Source: Burkholderiales bacterium (GTDB lineage Bacteria; Pseudomonadota; Gammaproteobacteria; Burkholderiales; SG8-39). From it: DNA of 64,000 nt. A program made the translations under genes and the position numbers. Each line of letters begins with the position of its first letter. Positions within the stretch are counted from its first letter, which is position 1. The stretch spans positions 24,451 to 88,450 of the forward strand of contig JACZJV010000023.1 in the NCBI GenBank assembly GCA_014860355.1, given 5' to 3'. Below, in pieces: positions 8,062 through 18,427 of the stretch. The notes under the pieces were generated by a model that had not been told where the DNA came from, did not search any database, and was given only the letters and a program-made list of their open reading frames with translations.

Positions 8062-10179
8062 ATGGCAAAAATTCTCGGTGTATTCGGTTTCTTAACCGCA
8101 TCCCTTTGGGCTGCTGCGGCGTTGGCGCAGGCGCCGCTGAATAGCGTCGAAGCCTTCAACGTGTCACAGCAAAGCGGAAAGGTCATCATCAAGCTTACGC
8201 TCAAGACGCCGCTCAAGTCGCCGCCGGGCAGCTTCACAATAGCCAACCCGGCGCGTATCGCGTTCGATTTTCCCAACACCGTGAATGGTCTTGGGCGCAA
8301 CAGTCAGAACATTCGCGAAGGCGAGCTTACGAGCATGAACATGGTACAGGCGGGGGAGCGCACGCGCATGGTGCTGAACCTGCGTCAGCTTGTCGGTTAT
8401 GACACACAGGTCGATGGTAAGAACCTGATGATCATTCTCGCCGGCGCACCTGCGGCCAGCGGCGGCGGGGCTGCGGTTACCCATTTCGTAGAAGCCAATC
8501 CGGCCGATACGCGCACCACGGTACGCGATATCGATTTCCGCCGCGGCAAGAACGGCGAAGGCCGTATCGTTGTTGATCTCTCCGACAGCTCTACTGGCAT
8601 AGATATTCGCGCGCAGGGACAGAACCTGGTGATCGATTTCTTTAAGACCTCGCTCCCGGACAAACTGCGCCGGCGACTGGACGTAACCGATTTCGCCACG
8701 CCGGTGCAGTCGATCAACACTTTTGGCCAAGGTGAGAACGTGCGTATGGTGATCACGCCGAAGGGTCTGTGGGAGCATAGTGCTTATCAAACAGATACCC
8801 AGTTCGTGGTTGAGGTAAAGCAGATCGTTCAAGACCCCAACAAGTTGACGCAAGGCAGTAAAGTCGGTTTTAGCGGCGAGAAACTGTCGCTAAATTTCCA
8901 GAATGTCGAAGTGCGCAGCGTGCTAAGTGTAATCGCTGATTTCACCGACCTCAACATCATTACCAGCGATGCAGTGGGCGGAAGCCTTACCTTGCGATTG
9001 AAGGACGTGCCTTGGGACCAGGCGCTACAGATCATACTCGACACCCGCGGCTTGGACATGCGCAAGAATGGCAACGTGATATGGATTGCGCCGCGTGACG
9101 AACTTGCGACGAAGGAAAAGTTGACACTGGAGGCGCGCCAGCAGATCGGCGAACTAGAGGCAGTTCACACCGAGAGCTTCGTGCTGAACTACCAGAAAGC
9201 TCAGGATGTGCAGGCACTGCTGTCTTCTGCGAATCAAAAGGTATTGTCCAAGCGCGGCAGTGCAGTGGTTGACGCTCGCACCAATACCGTATTCGTGCAG
9301 GACGTACCCAACCGCCTCGAGGAAGTGCGCAAGCTGATCGCTCAGATCGACGTGGCCGTGCGCCAGGTCATGATAGAAGCGCGCATAGTCGAGGCAAACG
9401 ATACGTTCAGCAAGAATTTGGGAGCCAAGCTTGGCTACAACTCGTCGAAGCAGGGCGGGCAACGCATTCTCGGCCCCAGCGCGCGCTACACTTTGGGGGG
9501 CGATCTCACTACTACCGGGCAGTACACGATTAGTGATACCGGTCAGCAACTGGTCCCGGGTACGCCGGACATTACAGCGAACCCGAATGTAAATCTGCCG
9601 GCCACAGGGCTGGGCGGTTTCGCCGCTGGTACCATATCCACGATTCTGTTCAACAAGGACTTTACCCAGTTCATTTCCATGGAGCTCTCAGCGCTGGAAG
9701 CGGACGGCAAAGGCAAGATTATATCCAGCCCACGGGTGTTGACCGGAGATAAGGTCGAAGCAATTATCGAGCAAGGTACGGAGCTGCCATATCAGTCGGC
9801 GACTTCGAGCGGCGCTACCAGCGTGTCATTTCGCAAAGCCAACCTGAGCCTGAAGGTGAAACCGCAAATCACGCCCGATGGCAATATCATTATGACGCTG
9901 GATATCAACAAGGATTCGGTCGGACAGGTGACTGCGGCAGGCTTCGCCATCGACACCAAGCACGTCAAGACCGAGGTACTGGTGGAAAACGGCGGTACGG
10001 TGGTCATCGGCGGCATCTTCAGCCAGGACGAACGCAACACGACCACCAAGGTACCGTTCTTTGGCGACTTGCCGGTACTGGGCTATCTTTTCAAGAACAA
10101 TAGCAAGACAGACAATAAGACAGAGCTGCTGGTGTTCATCACGCCGCGCATCGTGGACGATCGCCTTACCGTACGCTGA
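8062..10179 (+). CDS. pilQ: Type IV pilus secretin PilQ
   Basis: Outer-membrane secretin through which pilus fibres exit, and often DNA enters. The protein has 705 residues from ATG 8062, which sits behind a good ribosome site (AGGTGAGG). GTG at 8050 in the same frame is possible but less likely. It has a signal peptide ending near AAALAQA, two AMIN peptidoglycan-binding domains (residues about 30-230), a secretin/TonB short N-terminal domain, an N1 domain (ESFVLNYQKAQDVQALL) and the C-terminal secretin barrel with the signature VPFFGDLPVLGYLFK. It is the last gene of the operon and is followed by a hairpin terminator. Confidence 0.97.
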   Translation: MAKILGVFGFLTASLWAAAALAQAPLNSVEAFNVSQQSGKVIIKLTLKTPLKSPPGSFTIANPARIAFDFPNTVNGLGRNSQNIREGELTSMNMVQAGERTRMVLNLRQLVGYDTQVDGKNLMIILAGAPAASGGGAAVTHFVEANPADTRTTVRDIDFRRGKNGEGRIVVDLSDSSTGIDIRAQGQNLVIDFFKTSLPDKLRRRLDVTDFATPVQSINTFGQGENVRMVITPKGLWEHSAYQTDTQFVVEVKQIVQDPNKLTQGSKVGFSGEKLSLNFQNVEVRSVLSVIADFTDLNIITSDAVGGSLTLRLKDVPWDQALQIILDTRGLDMRKNGNVIWIAPRDELATKEKLTLEARQQIGELEAVHTESFVLNYQKAQDVQALLSSANQKVLSKRGSAVVDARTNTVFVQDVPNRLEEVRKLIAQIDVAVRQVMIEARIVEANDTFSKNLGAKLGYNSSKQGGQRILGPSARYTLGGDLTTTGQYTISDTGQQLVPGTPDITANPNVNLPATGLGGFAAGTISTILFNKDFTQFISMELSALEADGKGKIISSPRVLTGDKVEAIIEQGTELPYQSATSSGATSVSFRKANLSLKVKPQITPDGNIIMTLDINKDSVGQVTAAGFAIDTKHVKTEVLVENGGTVVIGGIFSQDERNTTTKVPFFGDLPVLGYLFKNNSKTDNKTELLVFITPRIVDDRLTVR

Positions 10180-10200
10180 TTGCTTCTTCGTTGTGCTGCA

Positions 10201-10228
10201 AAAGAGCCGGGCTTCCGGCTCTTTTTTT
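10201..10228 (+). terminator. Rho-independent terminator after pilQ
   Basis: Stem AGAGCCGG (10203-10210) and CCGGCTCT (10215-10222) with a GCTT loop, followed by a run of T residues. It lies 21 bases after the pilQ stop and separates the pil operon from aroK. Confidence 0.9.
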
Positions 10229-10310
10229 CCGCGCAAAGCGCCCTGCTCCCCGGATTGCGCCGCAACCGCGCGGCGAGCCCGAGTCAGGTAGGTGCTGCTA
10301 GAATGACGGT

Positions 10311-10844
10311 GTGAAAACTTCGGAAAACATATTTCTCGTTGGACTGATGGGCGCGGGAAAAACCACGGTAGGCCGGCAGCTCGCCGCCGGGCTCGGCAAG
10401 ACGTTCCACGATACCGACCATGAGATCGAGCACCGCACTGGAGTAAGAATCTCACTCGTATTCGAGATCGAGGGCGAAGCAGGCTTTCGTTTGCGAGAAA
10501 AGCTGGTGGTCGAGCAGCTGACGCAACTCGCCAACGTGGTGCTGGCCACCGGCGGCGGCGCCGTGCTTGATGCCGATAACCGCAAATGCCTCGTAGACCG
10601 CGGCGTGGTTGTGTATCTGCACGGCCAGCCTAAGGATTTGTGGCACCGCACCCGGCACGACAAGTCGCGGCCGTTGCTGCAAGGCGCAGATCCGTTGGCG
10701 AAACTGCAGATCCTATACCAGCAGCGCGATCCGCTTTACCGCGAGGTTGCCGATATCGTCGTCGATACCGGGCGCCAGAGCGCGCGCGCCCTTCTTCACC
10801 AACTGCTGCCGCAATTGCGCGAGCGATGCAAACTCTCCGCGTAG
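10311..10844 (+). CDS. aroK: Shikimate kinase
   Basis: Phosphorylates shikimate at the 3-hydroxyl with ATP in the chorismate pathway. It is a cytoplasmic protein of 177 residues with Walker [16 protein letters not shown], the shikimate-binding DTDHEIE segment, the glycine triplet ATGGGAVL and the lid region [11 protein letters not shown]. The start is GTG at 10311. The DxD motif is conserved and the length is usual for the family. Its last codons overlap the start of aroB by 19 bases, so aroK and aroB are co-translated, the usual order behind pilQ in proteobacteria. Confidence 0.96.
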   Translation: MKTSENIFLVGLMGAGKTTVGRQLAAGLGKTFHDTDHEIEHRTGVRISLVFEIEGEAGFRLREKLVVEQLTQLANVVLATGGGAVLDADNRKCLVDRGVVVYLHGQPKDLWHRTRHDKSRPLLQGADPLAKLQILYQQRDPLYREVADIVVDTGRQSARALLHQLLPQLRERCKLSA

Positions 10845-11911
10845 AACTGGGCGAGCGCGCCTACCCGATTCACATCGGCGAGCATTTGTTGTCCGATGCC
10901 GGGCTGGTTACGCCGCACCTGAACCTGCCCAAGGTCGCCATCGTCACCAACACCACGGTTGCGCCCCTGTATCTGCAGAAGCTGACTCTGGGGTTGCGGG
11001 CACTGGGGGTGGAGGCGATTGGCATCGTGCTCGAGGATGGCGAGAGGTATAAGGATTGGGCTACCCTCAACCGCATCTACGACACACTGCTCGAGCGCCG
11101 CTGCGAGCGCAAAACTACGCTCATCGCGCTCGGCGGCGGCGTCATCGGCGACCTCGCTGGTTTTGCCGCCGCGACGTATATGCGCGGTATACCATTTATC
11201 CAGGTTCCTACCTCATTGCTCGCGCAGGTGGATTCCTCGATTGGTGGAAAGACAGGCATCAATCACCCCTTGGGCAAGAACATGATCGGCGCGTTCTATC
11301 AGCCGCGTTTGGTGCTGGCCGACACGGCGGTGCTTGCGACATTGCCGCCGCGCGAACTCTCAGCAGGTCTGGCGGAGGTTATCAAGCATGGTCTCATCCG
11401 CGACGATGAGTTTGTAAGCTGGTTGGAACACAACCTGGAGCAGTTGCTGGCCTGTGATCCGCAGGCGCTGGCGTACGCTGTTCGCCGCTGCTGCGAAATC
11501 AAGGCCGCGGTGGTGGCCGAGGATGAGCGCGAAACCGGGGTGCGCGCGCTACTAAACTTTGGCCATACCTTCGGGCATGCCATCGAGTCCGGCCTCGGCT
11601 ACGGCAACTGGTTGCACGGCGAGGCGGTAGCCGCGGGTATGGCCATGGCTGCCGATCTGTCGCGCCGCATGGGATACATCGAGCAGGCTGACGTCGAGCG
11701 TATCCTTGCCCTGCTCAAGCGGGCAGGCCTGCCCGTGGCCCAGCCCGGCTTGGCGCCTGCGCGCATGTTGGAGCTGATGGCGCTGGACAAGAAAACCGAG
11801 GGCGGCCAGCTGCGCTTTGTCCTGCTGGACCGGATCGGCTCGGCCTCGGTCCGCGCCAAGGTGCCGGCGGCCTTGCTGCAGGAGACCATGGCGGCCCCTG
11901 GCGTGAATTAA
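10826..11911 (+). CDS. aroB: 3-dehydroquinate synthase
   Basis: Converts DAHP to 3-dehydroquinate using NAD+ and a divalent metal, the second step of the shikimate pathway. The protein has 361 residues from ATG 10826. It shows the nucleotide-binding TNTTVAPLY and [20 protein letters not shown] segments, the [18 protein letters not shown] motif and the metal-ligand region [10 protein letters not shown]. The start is set by the family N-terminus ([18 protein letters not shown]) and by coupling to aroK. The frame is open farther upstream only as an overlap with aroK. Confidence 0.96.
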   Translation: MQTLRVELGERAYPIHIGEHLLSDAGLVTPHLNLPKVAIVTNTTVAPLYLQKLTLGLRALGVEAIGIVLEDGERYKDWATLNRIYDTLLERRCERKTTLIALGGGVIGDLAGFAAATYMRGIPFIQVPTSLLAQVDSSIGGKTGINHPLGKNMIGAFYQPRLVLADTAVLATLPPRELSAGLAEVIKHGLIRDDEFVSWLEHNLEQLLACDPQALAYAVRRCCEIKAAVVAEDERETGVRALLNFGHTFGHAIESGLGYGNWLHGEAVAAGMAMAADLSRRMGYIEQADVERILALLKRAGLPVAQPGLAPARMLELMALDKKTEGGQLRFVLLDRIGSASVRAKVPAALLQETMAAPGVN

Positions 11912-11950
11912 GCGCGCCCGCCCGGCCTAACACCGCCAATTCACCCCCCC

Positions 11951-11998
11951 AAGCGCATAGCCTAAGCGCTTGAAGTGACACGAGTGCGCGGGTAAAAT
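11951..11998 (+). promoter_or_regulatory. Candidate promoter of gltBD with adjacent inverted repeat
   Basis: TTGAAG at 11970-11975 and TAAAAT at 11993-11998 are spaced by 17 bases, 85 bases upstream of the gltB start. Overlapping the -35 element is the inverted repeat AAGCGC (11951-11956) / GCGCTT (11966-11971), which could be an operator or part of the aroB transcript end. Motif evidence only. Confidence 0.5.
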
Positions 11999-12082
11999 CA
12001 TAAGTTCCGCCGGAAAAGTCGCTGGCCTATGCCGGTTATCATGCGAACTTCCGGAACCCATTTTGCATCTAAAGGTGCGAGC

Positions 12083-15000
12083 GTGACCCATCAGGCCTTA
12101 TTTCCCCATATTCCGCCCGCGGCACAAGGGTTGTACGACCCCGCCAACGAACATGACGCCTGCGGCGTCGGCTTTGTCGCCAACATCAAGGGCGCCAGAA
12201 GTCACGGAATCATCGAACAAGGGCTGCTGATCCTCAAGAATCTGGCTCACCGCGGCGCAGTCGGGGCCGATCCGCTTGCGAGTGACGGCTCCGGTATCCT
12301 GATTCAGATTCCCGACCGGTTCTTGCGCGAGGAAATGGCCGCGCTCGGGGTGACGCTTCCGCCCGTAGGCCAGTACGGCGTGGGAATGGTGTTTCTTCCC
12401 CAGGAACCGGCCTCGCGACTCGCCTGTGAATACGAGATCGAGCGCGCGATCAAGGACGAGCAGCAGGTGTTGCTCGGTTGGCGCGACGTGCCTCGCGACA
12501 GTTCCGGGTTGGGGAAATCCGGAAAGAAAATAGAACCGGTGGTGCGCCAGGTGTTCATCGGCCGCGGCGGTGACGTGACGGTGACCGACGCACTGGAGCG
12601 CAAGCTCTACATCATTCGCAAGGTGTCCGGCCACGCCATCCAGGCGCTGGGACTCAAGCACGGCAAGGAATTTTATGTGGCGTCCATGTCGGCGCGCACG
12701 CTGGTGTACAAGGGTTTGCTGCTCGCCGACCAGGTAGGCAAGTACTACAAGGATTTGCAGGATGAACGCGTGGTATCGGCACTGGCGCTGGTGCATCAGC
12801 GTTTCTCCACCAATACCTTCCCCACCTGGGACCTGGCGCATCCGTTTCGCATGATTGCGCACAACGGCGAGATCAATACCCTGCGCGGGAACGTCAACTG
12901 GATCCGCGCGCGGCAGCAGGCGATCTCCAGCCCCATTCTCGACGGGGACCTGAACAAGGTCTGGCCGCTGATCTATGACGGCCAGTCGGACTCGGCCTCG
13001 TTCGACAACGCGCTCGAACTTCTGGTGATGGCAGGCTATTCCCTTGCGCACGCCATGATGATGCTCATTCCCGAGGCCTGGGAAAAGCACAACACCATGG
13101 ACGACAGCCGGCGCGCCTTCTACGAATATCATGCGGCGATGATGGAGCCCTGGGACGGCCCCGCCGCGGTCGCGTTCAGCGACGGCCGTCAGATCGGCGC
13201 CACGCTGGACCGTAACGGCCTGCGGCCGGCGCGCTATATCGTCACCGATGACGATCTGGTCATCATGGCGTCCGAGGCCGGTGTGCTGCCTATCCCCGAG
13301 GAAAGAATCGTCAAGAAATGGCGCCTGCAGCCGGGAAAAATGTTTCTTATCGACGTCGAGCGCGGGCGCATCATCGACGACACGGAACTGAAGGAAACCC
13401 TGGCGGCGGCCAAGCCCTACCGCGAGTGGATCGAGCGCATCCGTATCAGGCTCGACGAAGTGGAAAGCGAGAAGCAGCAGCCCGAGCGCTCGGAGGTATC
13501 GCTGCTCGATCGGCAGCAGGCGTTCGGTTACACGCAGGAGGAACTCAAGTTTCTGATGTTGCCGATGGCCGCGACCGGAGAAGAAGCCATCGGCTCCATG
13601 GGCAACGACTCGCCACTGGCGGTGCTGTCGAACAAGAACAAGACCATGTACCACTATTTCAAGCAGCTGTTCGCCCAGGTGACCAACCCGCCGATCGATC
13701 CGATCCGCGAGGATCTGGTGATGAGCCTGGTGAGCTTTATCGGGCCGAAGCCGAACCTGCTGGGCATCGACGAGATCAATCCGCCTATCCGCCTCGAAGT
13801 CAGCCAGCCGGTGCTGGATTTCTACGAGATGGACAAAATCCGGCACATCGACCGCAATACCGAGGGCAAGTTCAAATCCTTCGAACTCGATGTCACCTAT
13901 CCCGTAGCCTGGGGGCACGAGGCGATCGAGGCACGCCTGGCGAGCCTGTGCGCCCAGGCCGAAGACGCGGTTCGCGCCGGCTACAGCATCATTATCATCT
14001 CCGACCGTCGTCTCAATCGCGACAATGTCGCGATAACGACGCTGCTTGCGCTATCGGCGGTGCACCAACATCTGGTAACCAAGGGCCTGCGCACCAGTGC
14101 GGGCTTGGTAGTGGAAACCGGTTCGGCGCGCGAGGTGCACCATTTCGCCCTGCTAGCCGGCTATGGCGCGGAAGCGATCCATCCCTACCTTGCGCTCGAA
14201 TCTTTGCTCGCGATGCAGGAATTGCTGCCCGCCGGCGTCGACGGCGGCAAGGCGATCAGGAATTACGTCAAGGCGGTCGGCAAGGGCCTGCTGAAAGTCA
14301 TGTCGAAGATGGGCATTTCCACCTACATGTCCTATACCGGTGCGCAGATATTCGAGGCGGTGGGACTTTCGCGCGAACTGGTTGCCAAGTATTTCACCGG
14401 CACCGCGTCCAACGTCGAGGGCATCGGCCTGTTCGAGGTGGCCGAGGAGAAGATACGCCTGCACCGGCAGGCCTTCGGCGCCGATCCGGTGCTTGCCAAT
14501 GCGCTCGATGCGGGCGGCGAATATGCATTTCGCATCCGTGGCGAGGAACACATGTGGACGCCGGAGGCGATCGCCAAGCTTCAGCATGCGACCAGGCAGT
14601 CGAGTTTCGAAACCTACAAAGAATACGCGCGGATCATCAACGACCAGTCCAAGCGTCACATGACATTTCGCGGTCTGTTCGAGTTCAAGTTCGGGCAGAC
14701 GCAGCCGGTTCCGATAGAAGAGGTCGAACCGGCCAAGGAAATCGTCAAGCGCTTTGCCACCGGCGCCATGTCCCTGGGGTCGATTTCGACCGAGGCGCAT
14801 ACCACGCTCGCCATCGCGATGAACCGCATTGGCGGCAAATCCAACACCGGCGAAGGCGGCGAGGATCAGCGCCGCTTTGCGCCGGCGATATCCGGCGAAA
14901 CGCTTGCTTCGCGCCTGGGCCGGCAAAACGTCGAGCGCGATCTGGTGCTCGAGGCGGGCGATTCGCTGCGCTCCAAAATCAAGCAAGTCGCATCAGGACG

Positions 15001-16750
15001 CTTTGGCGTCACCGCGGAGTATCTGGCCAGCGCCGACCAGATCCAGATCAAGATGGCCCAGGGTGCCAAACCAGGCGAAGGCGGCCAGCTGCCGGGGCAC
15101 AAGGTGTCCGAGTACATCGCTCAGGTTCGTTTCTCGGTGCCTGGTGTGGGCCTGATTTCGCCGCCGCCGCATCACGATATTTATTCGATTGAGGATCTGG
15201 CGCAGCTGATCCACGACCTGAAGAACGCCAACCCCGAGGCTTCGATCAGCGTCAAACTTGTCTCCGAGGTCGGCGTCGGCACAGTGGCGGCTGGCGTGTC
15301 CAAGGCCAAGGCAGACCATGTCACGATTTCCGGCCATGATGGCGGCACCGGCGCTTCGCCCTGGTCCTCGATCAAGCACGCCGGCACGCCCTGGGAACTG
15401 GGCCTCGCGGAAACGCAGCAGACGCTGGTTTTGAACCGGCTGCGCGGCCGTATCGCAGTTCAGGTCGACGGCCAGATCAAGACCGGACGCGATGTCGTGA
15501 TCGGCGCCATGCTCGGCGCCGATGAATTCGGCTTCGCCACCGCGCCACTGGTGGTCGAGGGCTGCATCATGATGCGCAAATGCCACCTCAATACCTGCCC
15601 GGTCGGCGTGGCCACGCAGGACCCAGTGTTGCGCAGGAAATTCCAGGGCAAGCCCGAGCACGTGGTCAACTTCTTCTTCTACGTTGCCGAGGAGGCGCGT
15701 GAAATCATGGCTCAGCTTGGCGTGCGCAGCATGAACGAGCTGATCGGGCGCGCCGACCTGCTGGAAATGAAGCGGGGGATTGAGCACTGGAAGGCAAAGG
15801 GCTTGGATTTTTCGCGCATATTCCAGCTTCCTCAGGTAGGTCCGGAGGTTGCGCGCTACAAATGCGAAGAGCAGAACCACGGGCTCGAGGGTGCGCTCGA
15901 TCATCGGCTGGTCGAACTGGCGATGCCGGCGCTGGAACGCGCTCAGGCGGTCGCGATAGACATGCCGATACGCAATATCAACCGCACGGTCGGCACCATG
16001 TTGTCGTGGGAAGTCGCGCGCCGTCATGGCCACGCCGGCCTGCCCGAGGACACCATACGCATCAAGTTCGCCGGCAGCGCCGGACAAAGCTTTGGCGCGT
16101 TTCTGGCGCATGGAATCACGCTCGACCTGATCGGCGATACCAACGATTACTGCGGCAAGGGCTTATCCGGCGGGCGCATCACGGTGCAGCCTTCACCCAA
16201 GTTTCGCGGCGACCCGGCGCAAAACATCATAGTCGGCAACACCGTCCTGTACGGCGCGATTGCGGGCGAGGCCTACTTCCGCGGCGTCGCCGGCGAACGC
16301 TTTGCGGTGCGCAACTCGGGCGCAAGCGCTGTGGTCGAAGGCACGGGCGACCACGGCTGCGAATACATGACCGGCGGAACGGTGGTGGTGCTGGGGGTGA
16401 CCGGGCGCAATTTCGCTGCGGGAATGTCCGGCGGCATTGCCTATGTGCTCGATGAGGACGGAACTTTTGCCCAGCGCTGCAACGCGTCCATGGTGCAGCT
16501 GGAACCTGTGCTCACCAAAGCGGAGCAGGAGGGCAAGCTCGCGCGTGACCTGTGGCATCTGGGACAGGCCGACGAAGCCGTGCTCAAGCGCCTCGTGGAG
16601 AACCACGCAAAATACACCGGCAGCACGCGGGCGAAAAAGGTGATCAGCGGCTGGGCGCAGTATCGCGGCAAGTTCGTCAAAATATTCCCGCACGAGTACC
16701 GGCGCGCACTCGGCGATCTGGCCGCCAAGGGCGGCAAGATCGCTGCTTGA
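12083..16750 (+). CDS. gltB: Glutamate synthase (NADPH) large subunit
   Basis: Transfers the amide nitrogen of glutamine to 2-oxoglutarate, giving two glutamates, with electrons from GltD. The 1555-residue protein has a class II glutaminase domain whose catalytic Cys lies in [16 protein letters not shown] short propeptide before this Cys would be removed. A central domain and the FMN/3Fe-4S synthase domain ([32 protein letters not shown], and the cluster cysteines in [13 protein letters not shown]) follow, and the C-terminal beta-helix ([11 protein letters not shown]) closes the protein. GTG 12083 is preferred because AAGGTG lies just upstream. An in-frame ATG at 12029 would add 18 residues. 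Confidence 0.96.
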   Translation: MTHQALFPHIPPAAQGLYDPANEHDACGVGFVANIKGARSHGIIEQGLLILKNLAHRGAVGADPLASDGSGILIQIPDRFLREEMAALGVTLPPVGQYGVGMVFLPQEPASRLACEYEIERAIKDEQQVLLGWRDVPRDSSGLGKSGKKIEPVVRQVFIGRGGDVTVTDALERKLYIIRKVSGHAIQALGLKHGKEFYVASMSARTLVYKGLLLADQVGKYYKDLQDERVVSALALVHQRFSTNTFPTWDLAHPFRMIAHNGEINTLRGNVNWIRARQQAISSPILDGDLNKVWPLIYDGQSDSASFDNALELLVMAGYSLAHAMMMLIPEAWEKHNTMDDSRRAFYEYHAAMMEPWDGPAAVAFSDGRQIGATLDRNGLRPARYIVTDDDLVIMASEAGVLPIPEERIVKKWRLQPGKMFLIDVERGRIIDDTELKETLAAAKPYREWIERIRIRLDEVESEKQQPERSEVSLLDRQQAFGYTQEELKFLMLPMAATGEEAIGSMGNDSPLAVLSNKNKTMYHYFKQLFAQVTNPPIDPIREDLVMSLVSFIGPKPNLLGIDEINPPIRLEVSQPVLDFYEMDKIRHIDRNTEGKFKSFELDVTYPVAWGHEAIEARLASLCAQAEDAVRAGYSIIIISDRRLNRDNVAITTLLALSAVHQHLVTKGLRTSAGLVVETGSAREVHHFALLAGYGAEAIHPYLALESLLAMQELLPAGVDGGKAIRNYVKAVGKGLLKVMSKMGISTYMSYTGAQIFEAVGLSRELVAKYFTGTASNVEGIGLFEVAEEKIRLHRQAFGADPVLANALDAGGEYAFRIRGEEHMWTPEAIAKLQHATRQSSFETYKEYARIINDQSKRHMTFRGLFEFKFGQTQPVPIEEVEPAKEIVKRFATGAMSLGSISTEAHTTLAIAMNRIGGKSNTGEGGEDQRRFAPAISGETLASRLGRQNVERDLVLEAGDSLRSKIKQVASGRFGVTAEYLASADQIQIKMAQGAKPGEGGQLPGHKVSEYIAQVRFSVPGVGLISPPPHHDIYSIEDLAQLIHDLKNANPEASISVKLVSEVGVGTVAAGVSKAKADHVTISGHDGGTGASPWSSIKHAGTPWELGLAETQQTLVLNRLRGRIAVQVDGQIKTGRDVVIGAMLGADEFGFATAPLVVEGCIMMRKCHLNTCPVGVATQDPVLRRKFQGKPEHVVNFFFYVAEEAREIMAQLGVRSMNELIGRADLLEMKRGIEHWKAKGLDFSRIFQLPQVGPEVARYKCEEQNHGLEGALDHRLVELAMPALERAQAVAIDMPIRNINRTVGTMLSWEVARRHGHAGLPEDTIRIKFAGSAGQSFGAFLAHGITLDLIGDTNDYCGKGLSGGRITVQPSPKFRGDPAQNIIVGNTVLYGAIAGEAYFRGVAGERFAVRNSGASAVVEGTGDHGCEYMTGGTVVVLGVTGRNFAAGMSGGIAYVLDEDGTFAQRCNASMVQLEPVLTKAEQEGKLARDLWHLGQADEAVLKRLVENHAKYTGSTRAKKVISGWAQYRGKFVKIFPHEYRRALGDLAAKGGKIAA

Positions 16751-16872
16751 ACCGAATCAACGCCGGCTGCCGCGGACAGGAACGATTTCAGGATATTCCG
16801 AGCGCAATGCGGCCGCACGGCGCCGGTCTCTGGCTCTGTGGCGAGACGCATCTGGATTAGGGACTAAGGCAA

Positions 16873-18315
16873 ATGGGCAAGATAACCGGTTTCATGGAGT
16901 TTCAGCGGCTGCAGGAGGCGAGTGAAGCTCCCGAGTCGCGCAAGAGGCATTACCACGAATTCGTGCAGCACCTGTCGGACAAGGAGGCCGGGGTGCAGGG
17001 CGCACGCTGCATGGACTGCGGCACACCTTTTTGCACCAGCGGCTGTCCGGTAAACAATATCATTCCCGACTGGAACGATATGGTCTACAGGCAGAACTGG
17101 CGCGAGGCGCTGGAGACGCTGCATTCGACCAACAATTTCCCGGAATTCACCGGCCGCGTCTGTCCGGCACCGTGCGAGGCGGCATGCACGCTCAATATCA
17201 ACAATGACCCGGTGGGCATCAAGTCGATCGAACATGCGATTATCGACAAGGGTTGGGAGATGGGCTGGGTGCTGCCCCTGCCACCCCGGCAAAAGAGCGG
17301 CAAAAAGGTGGCAGTAGTCGGTTCGGGGCCGGCGGGGCTGGCCTGCGCGCAGCAACTGGCGCGCGCCGGGCACGACGTGGTGTTGTACGAGAAGAGCGAT
17401 CGCATCGGCGGCCTGCTGCGCTACGGCATCCCCGACTTCAAGCTGGAAAAGCACCTGATCGACCGGCGCGTCGAACAGATGCGCACCGAGGGAGTGGAGT
17501 TCAGGGCGAACCAGGCTGTTGGCGGGCGCGGCAAGAATGCGCTGTCGGCGAGAAAACTGCTGCAGGAATTTGACGCCGTGGTCGTCTCGTGCGGCGCGGA
17601 GCGTCCGCGCGACCTGCCGGTACCCGGGCGCGAATTGAACGGGGTGCATTTCGCCATGGAATTCCTGCCGCAGCAGAACATGGCGGTGGCGGGCGACAAG
17701 GTTGCCGGGCAGATCAAGGCGAGTGGCAAGCATGTGGTGGTCATCGGCGGCGGCGATACCGGGTCGGATTGCGTCGGTACGTCCAATCGCCAGGGCGCGG
17801 CCTCGGTGACCCAGTTCGAGCTGCTGCCGCAGCCGCCGGCGCAGGAAAACAAACCACTCGTCTGGCCCGACTGGCCGATCAAGTTGCGCACTTCCAGTTC
17901 GCACGAGGAGGGTTGCGAGCGCGACTGGTCCGTGGCGACCAAACGCTTCGAGGGCGCAGACGGGAAGGTAGAGAAGCTGATCGCGGCGCGCGTCGAATGG
18001 AAGGACGGCAAGATGGCCGAGGTTCCGGGCTCCGAATTTGAAATGAAAGCGGATCTGGTGCTGCTCGCCATGGGCTTCCTCGGCCCGGTGCAACAGGGGT
18101 TGATCGAGGAGCTCGCGCTGGACCAGGATGCGCGCAGCAACGTCAAGGCCACGACCGACGGCCCGGGCTGCTACACGACTTCAAATCCCAAGGTGTTTGC
18201 CGCCGGCGACATGCGCCGCGGCCAATCGCTGGTGGTCTGGGCGATACGCGAAGGGCGCCAATGCGCACGCGCGGTGGACGAGTTTCTGATGGGGACGTCC
18301 GATCTGCCGCGCTAG
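16873..18315 (+). CDS. gltD: Glutamate synthase small subunit (NADPH oxidoreductase)
   Basis: A 480-residue FAD/NADPH protein that feeds electrons to GltB through 4Fe-4S clusters. The N-terminal cysteine-rich domain carries CMDCGTPFC with a following Cys (SGCPVNN) and the second set CPAPCEAAC. Next come the FAD dinucleotide fold [18 protein letters not shown] and the NADPH fold [20 protein letters not shown]. The usual C-terminal [14 protein letters not shown] motif completes the active-site domain. It lies 122 bases after gltB with no other gene between. A strong hairpin follows. Confidence 0.97.
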   Translation: MGKITGFMEFQRLQEASEAPESRKRHYHEFVQHLSDKEAGVQGARCMDCGTPFCTSGCPVNNIIPDWNDMVYRQNWREALETLHSTNNFPEFTGRVCPAPCEAACTLNINNDPVGIKSIEHAIIDKGWEMGWVLPLPPRQKSGKKVAVVGSGPAGLACAQQLARAGHDVVLYEKSDRIGGLLRYGIPDFKLEKHLIDRRVEQMRTEGVEFRANQAVGGRGKNALSARKLLQEFDAVVVSCGAERPRDLPVPGRELNGVHFAMEFLPQQNMAVAGDKVAGQIKASGKHVVVIGGGDTGSDCVGTSNRQGAASVTQFELLPQPPAQENKPLVWPDWPIKLRTSSSHEEGCERDWSVATKRFEGADGKVEKLIAARVEWKDGKMAEVPGSEFEMKADLVLLAMGFLGPVQQGLIEELALDQDARSNVKATTDGPGCYTTSNPKVFAAGDMRRGQSLVVWAIREGRQCARAVDEFLMGTSDLPR

Positions 18316-18366
18316 CCGCTGCTGTTTGCCGACCGCGAAACACGCGGCGACGTAGCTTCTGAAAAT

Positions 18367-18401
18367 GCAAATACCCCGGGTCTCAGACCCGGGGTATTTG
18401 C
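18367..18401. terminator. Hairpin terminator between gltD and the convergent Ig-like lipoprotein gene
   Basis: A perfect 16-base stem, GCAAATACCCCGGGTC (18367-18382) pairing with 18386-18401 across a 3-base loop, between two convergent genes. The stem ends carry AT-rich arms, so it may stop transcription from both sides. Confidence 0.8.
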
Positions 18402-18427
18402 TTGTTGCGCGGCGTTTGCCTGTCCGC

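Noticed and set aside
11912..12082. A dgt (dGTP triphosphohydrolase) gene expected between aroB and gltB in many relatives
   Set aside because: The gap is only 171 bases and holds a promoter and an inverted repeat; no trace of a dgt coding remnant is visible.
12098..13918. A 606-codon minus-strand open frame inside gltB
   Set aside because: Antisense shadow of the intact glutaminase domain of gltB. It has no ribosome site or family resemblance.
13318..15192. A 624-codon plus-strand frame inside gltB
   Set aside because: A +1/+2 frame shadow of gltB with Arg/Gly/Ala-rich translation; gltB itself is uninterrupted.
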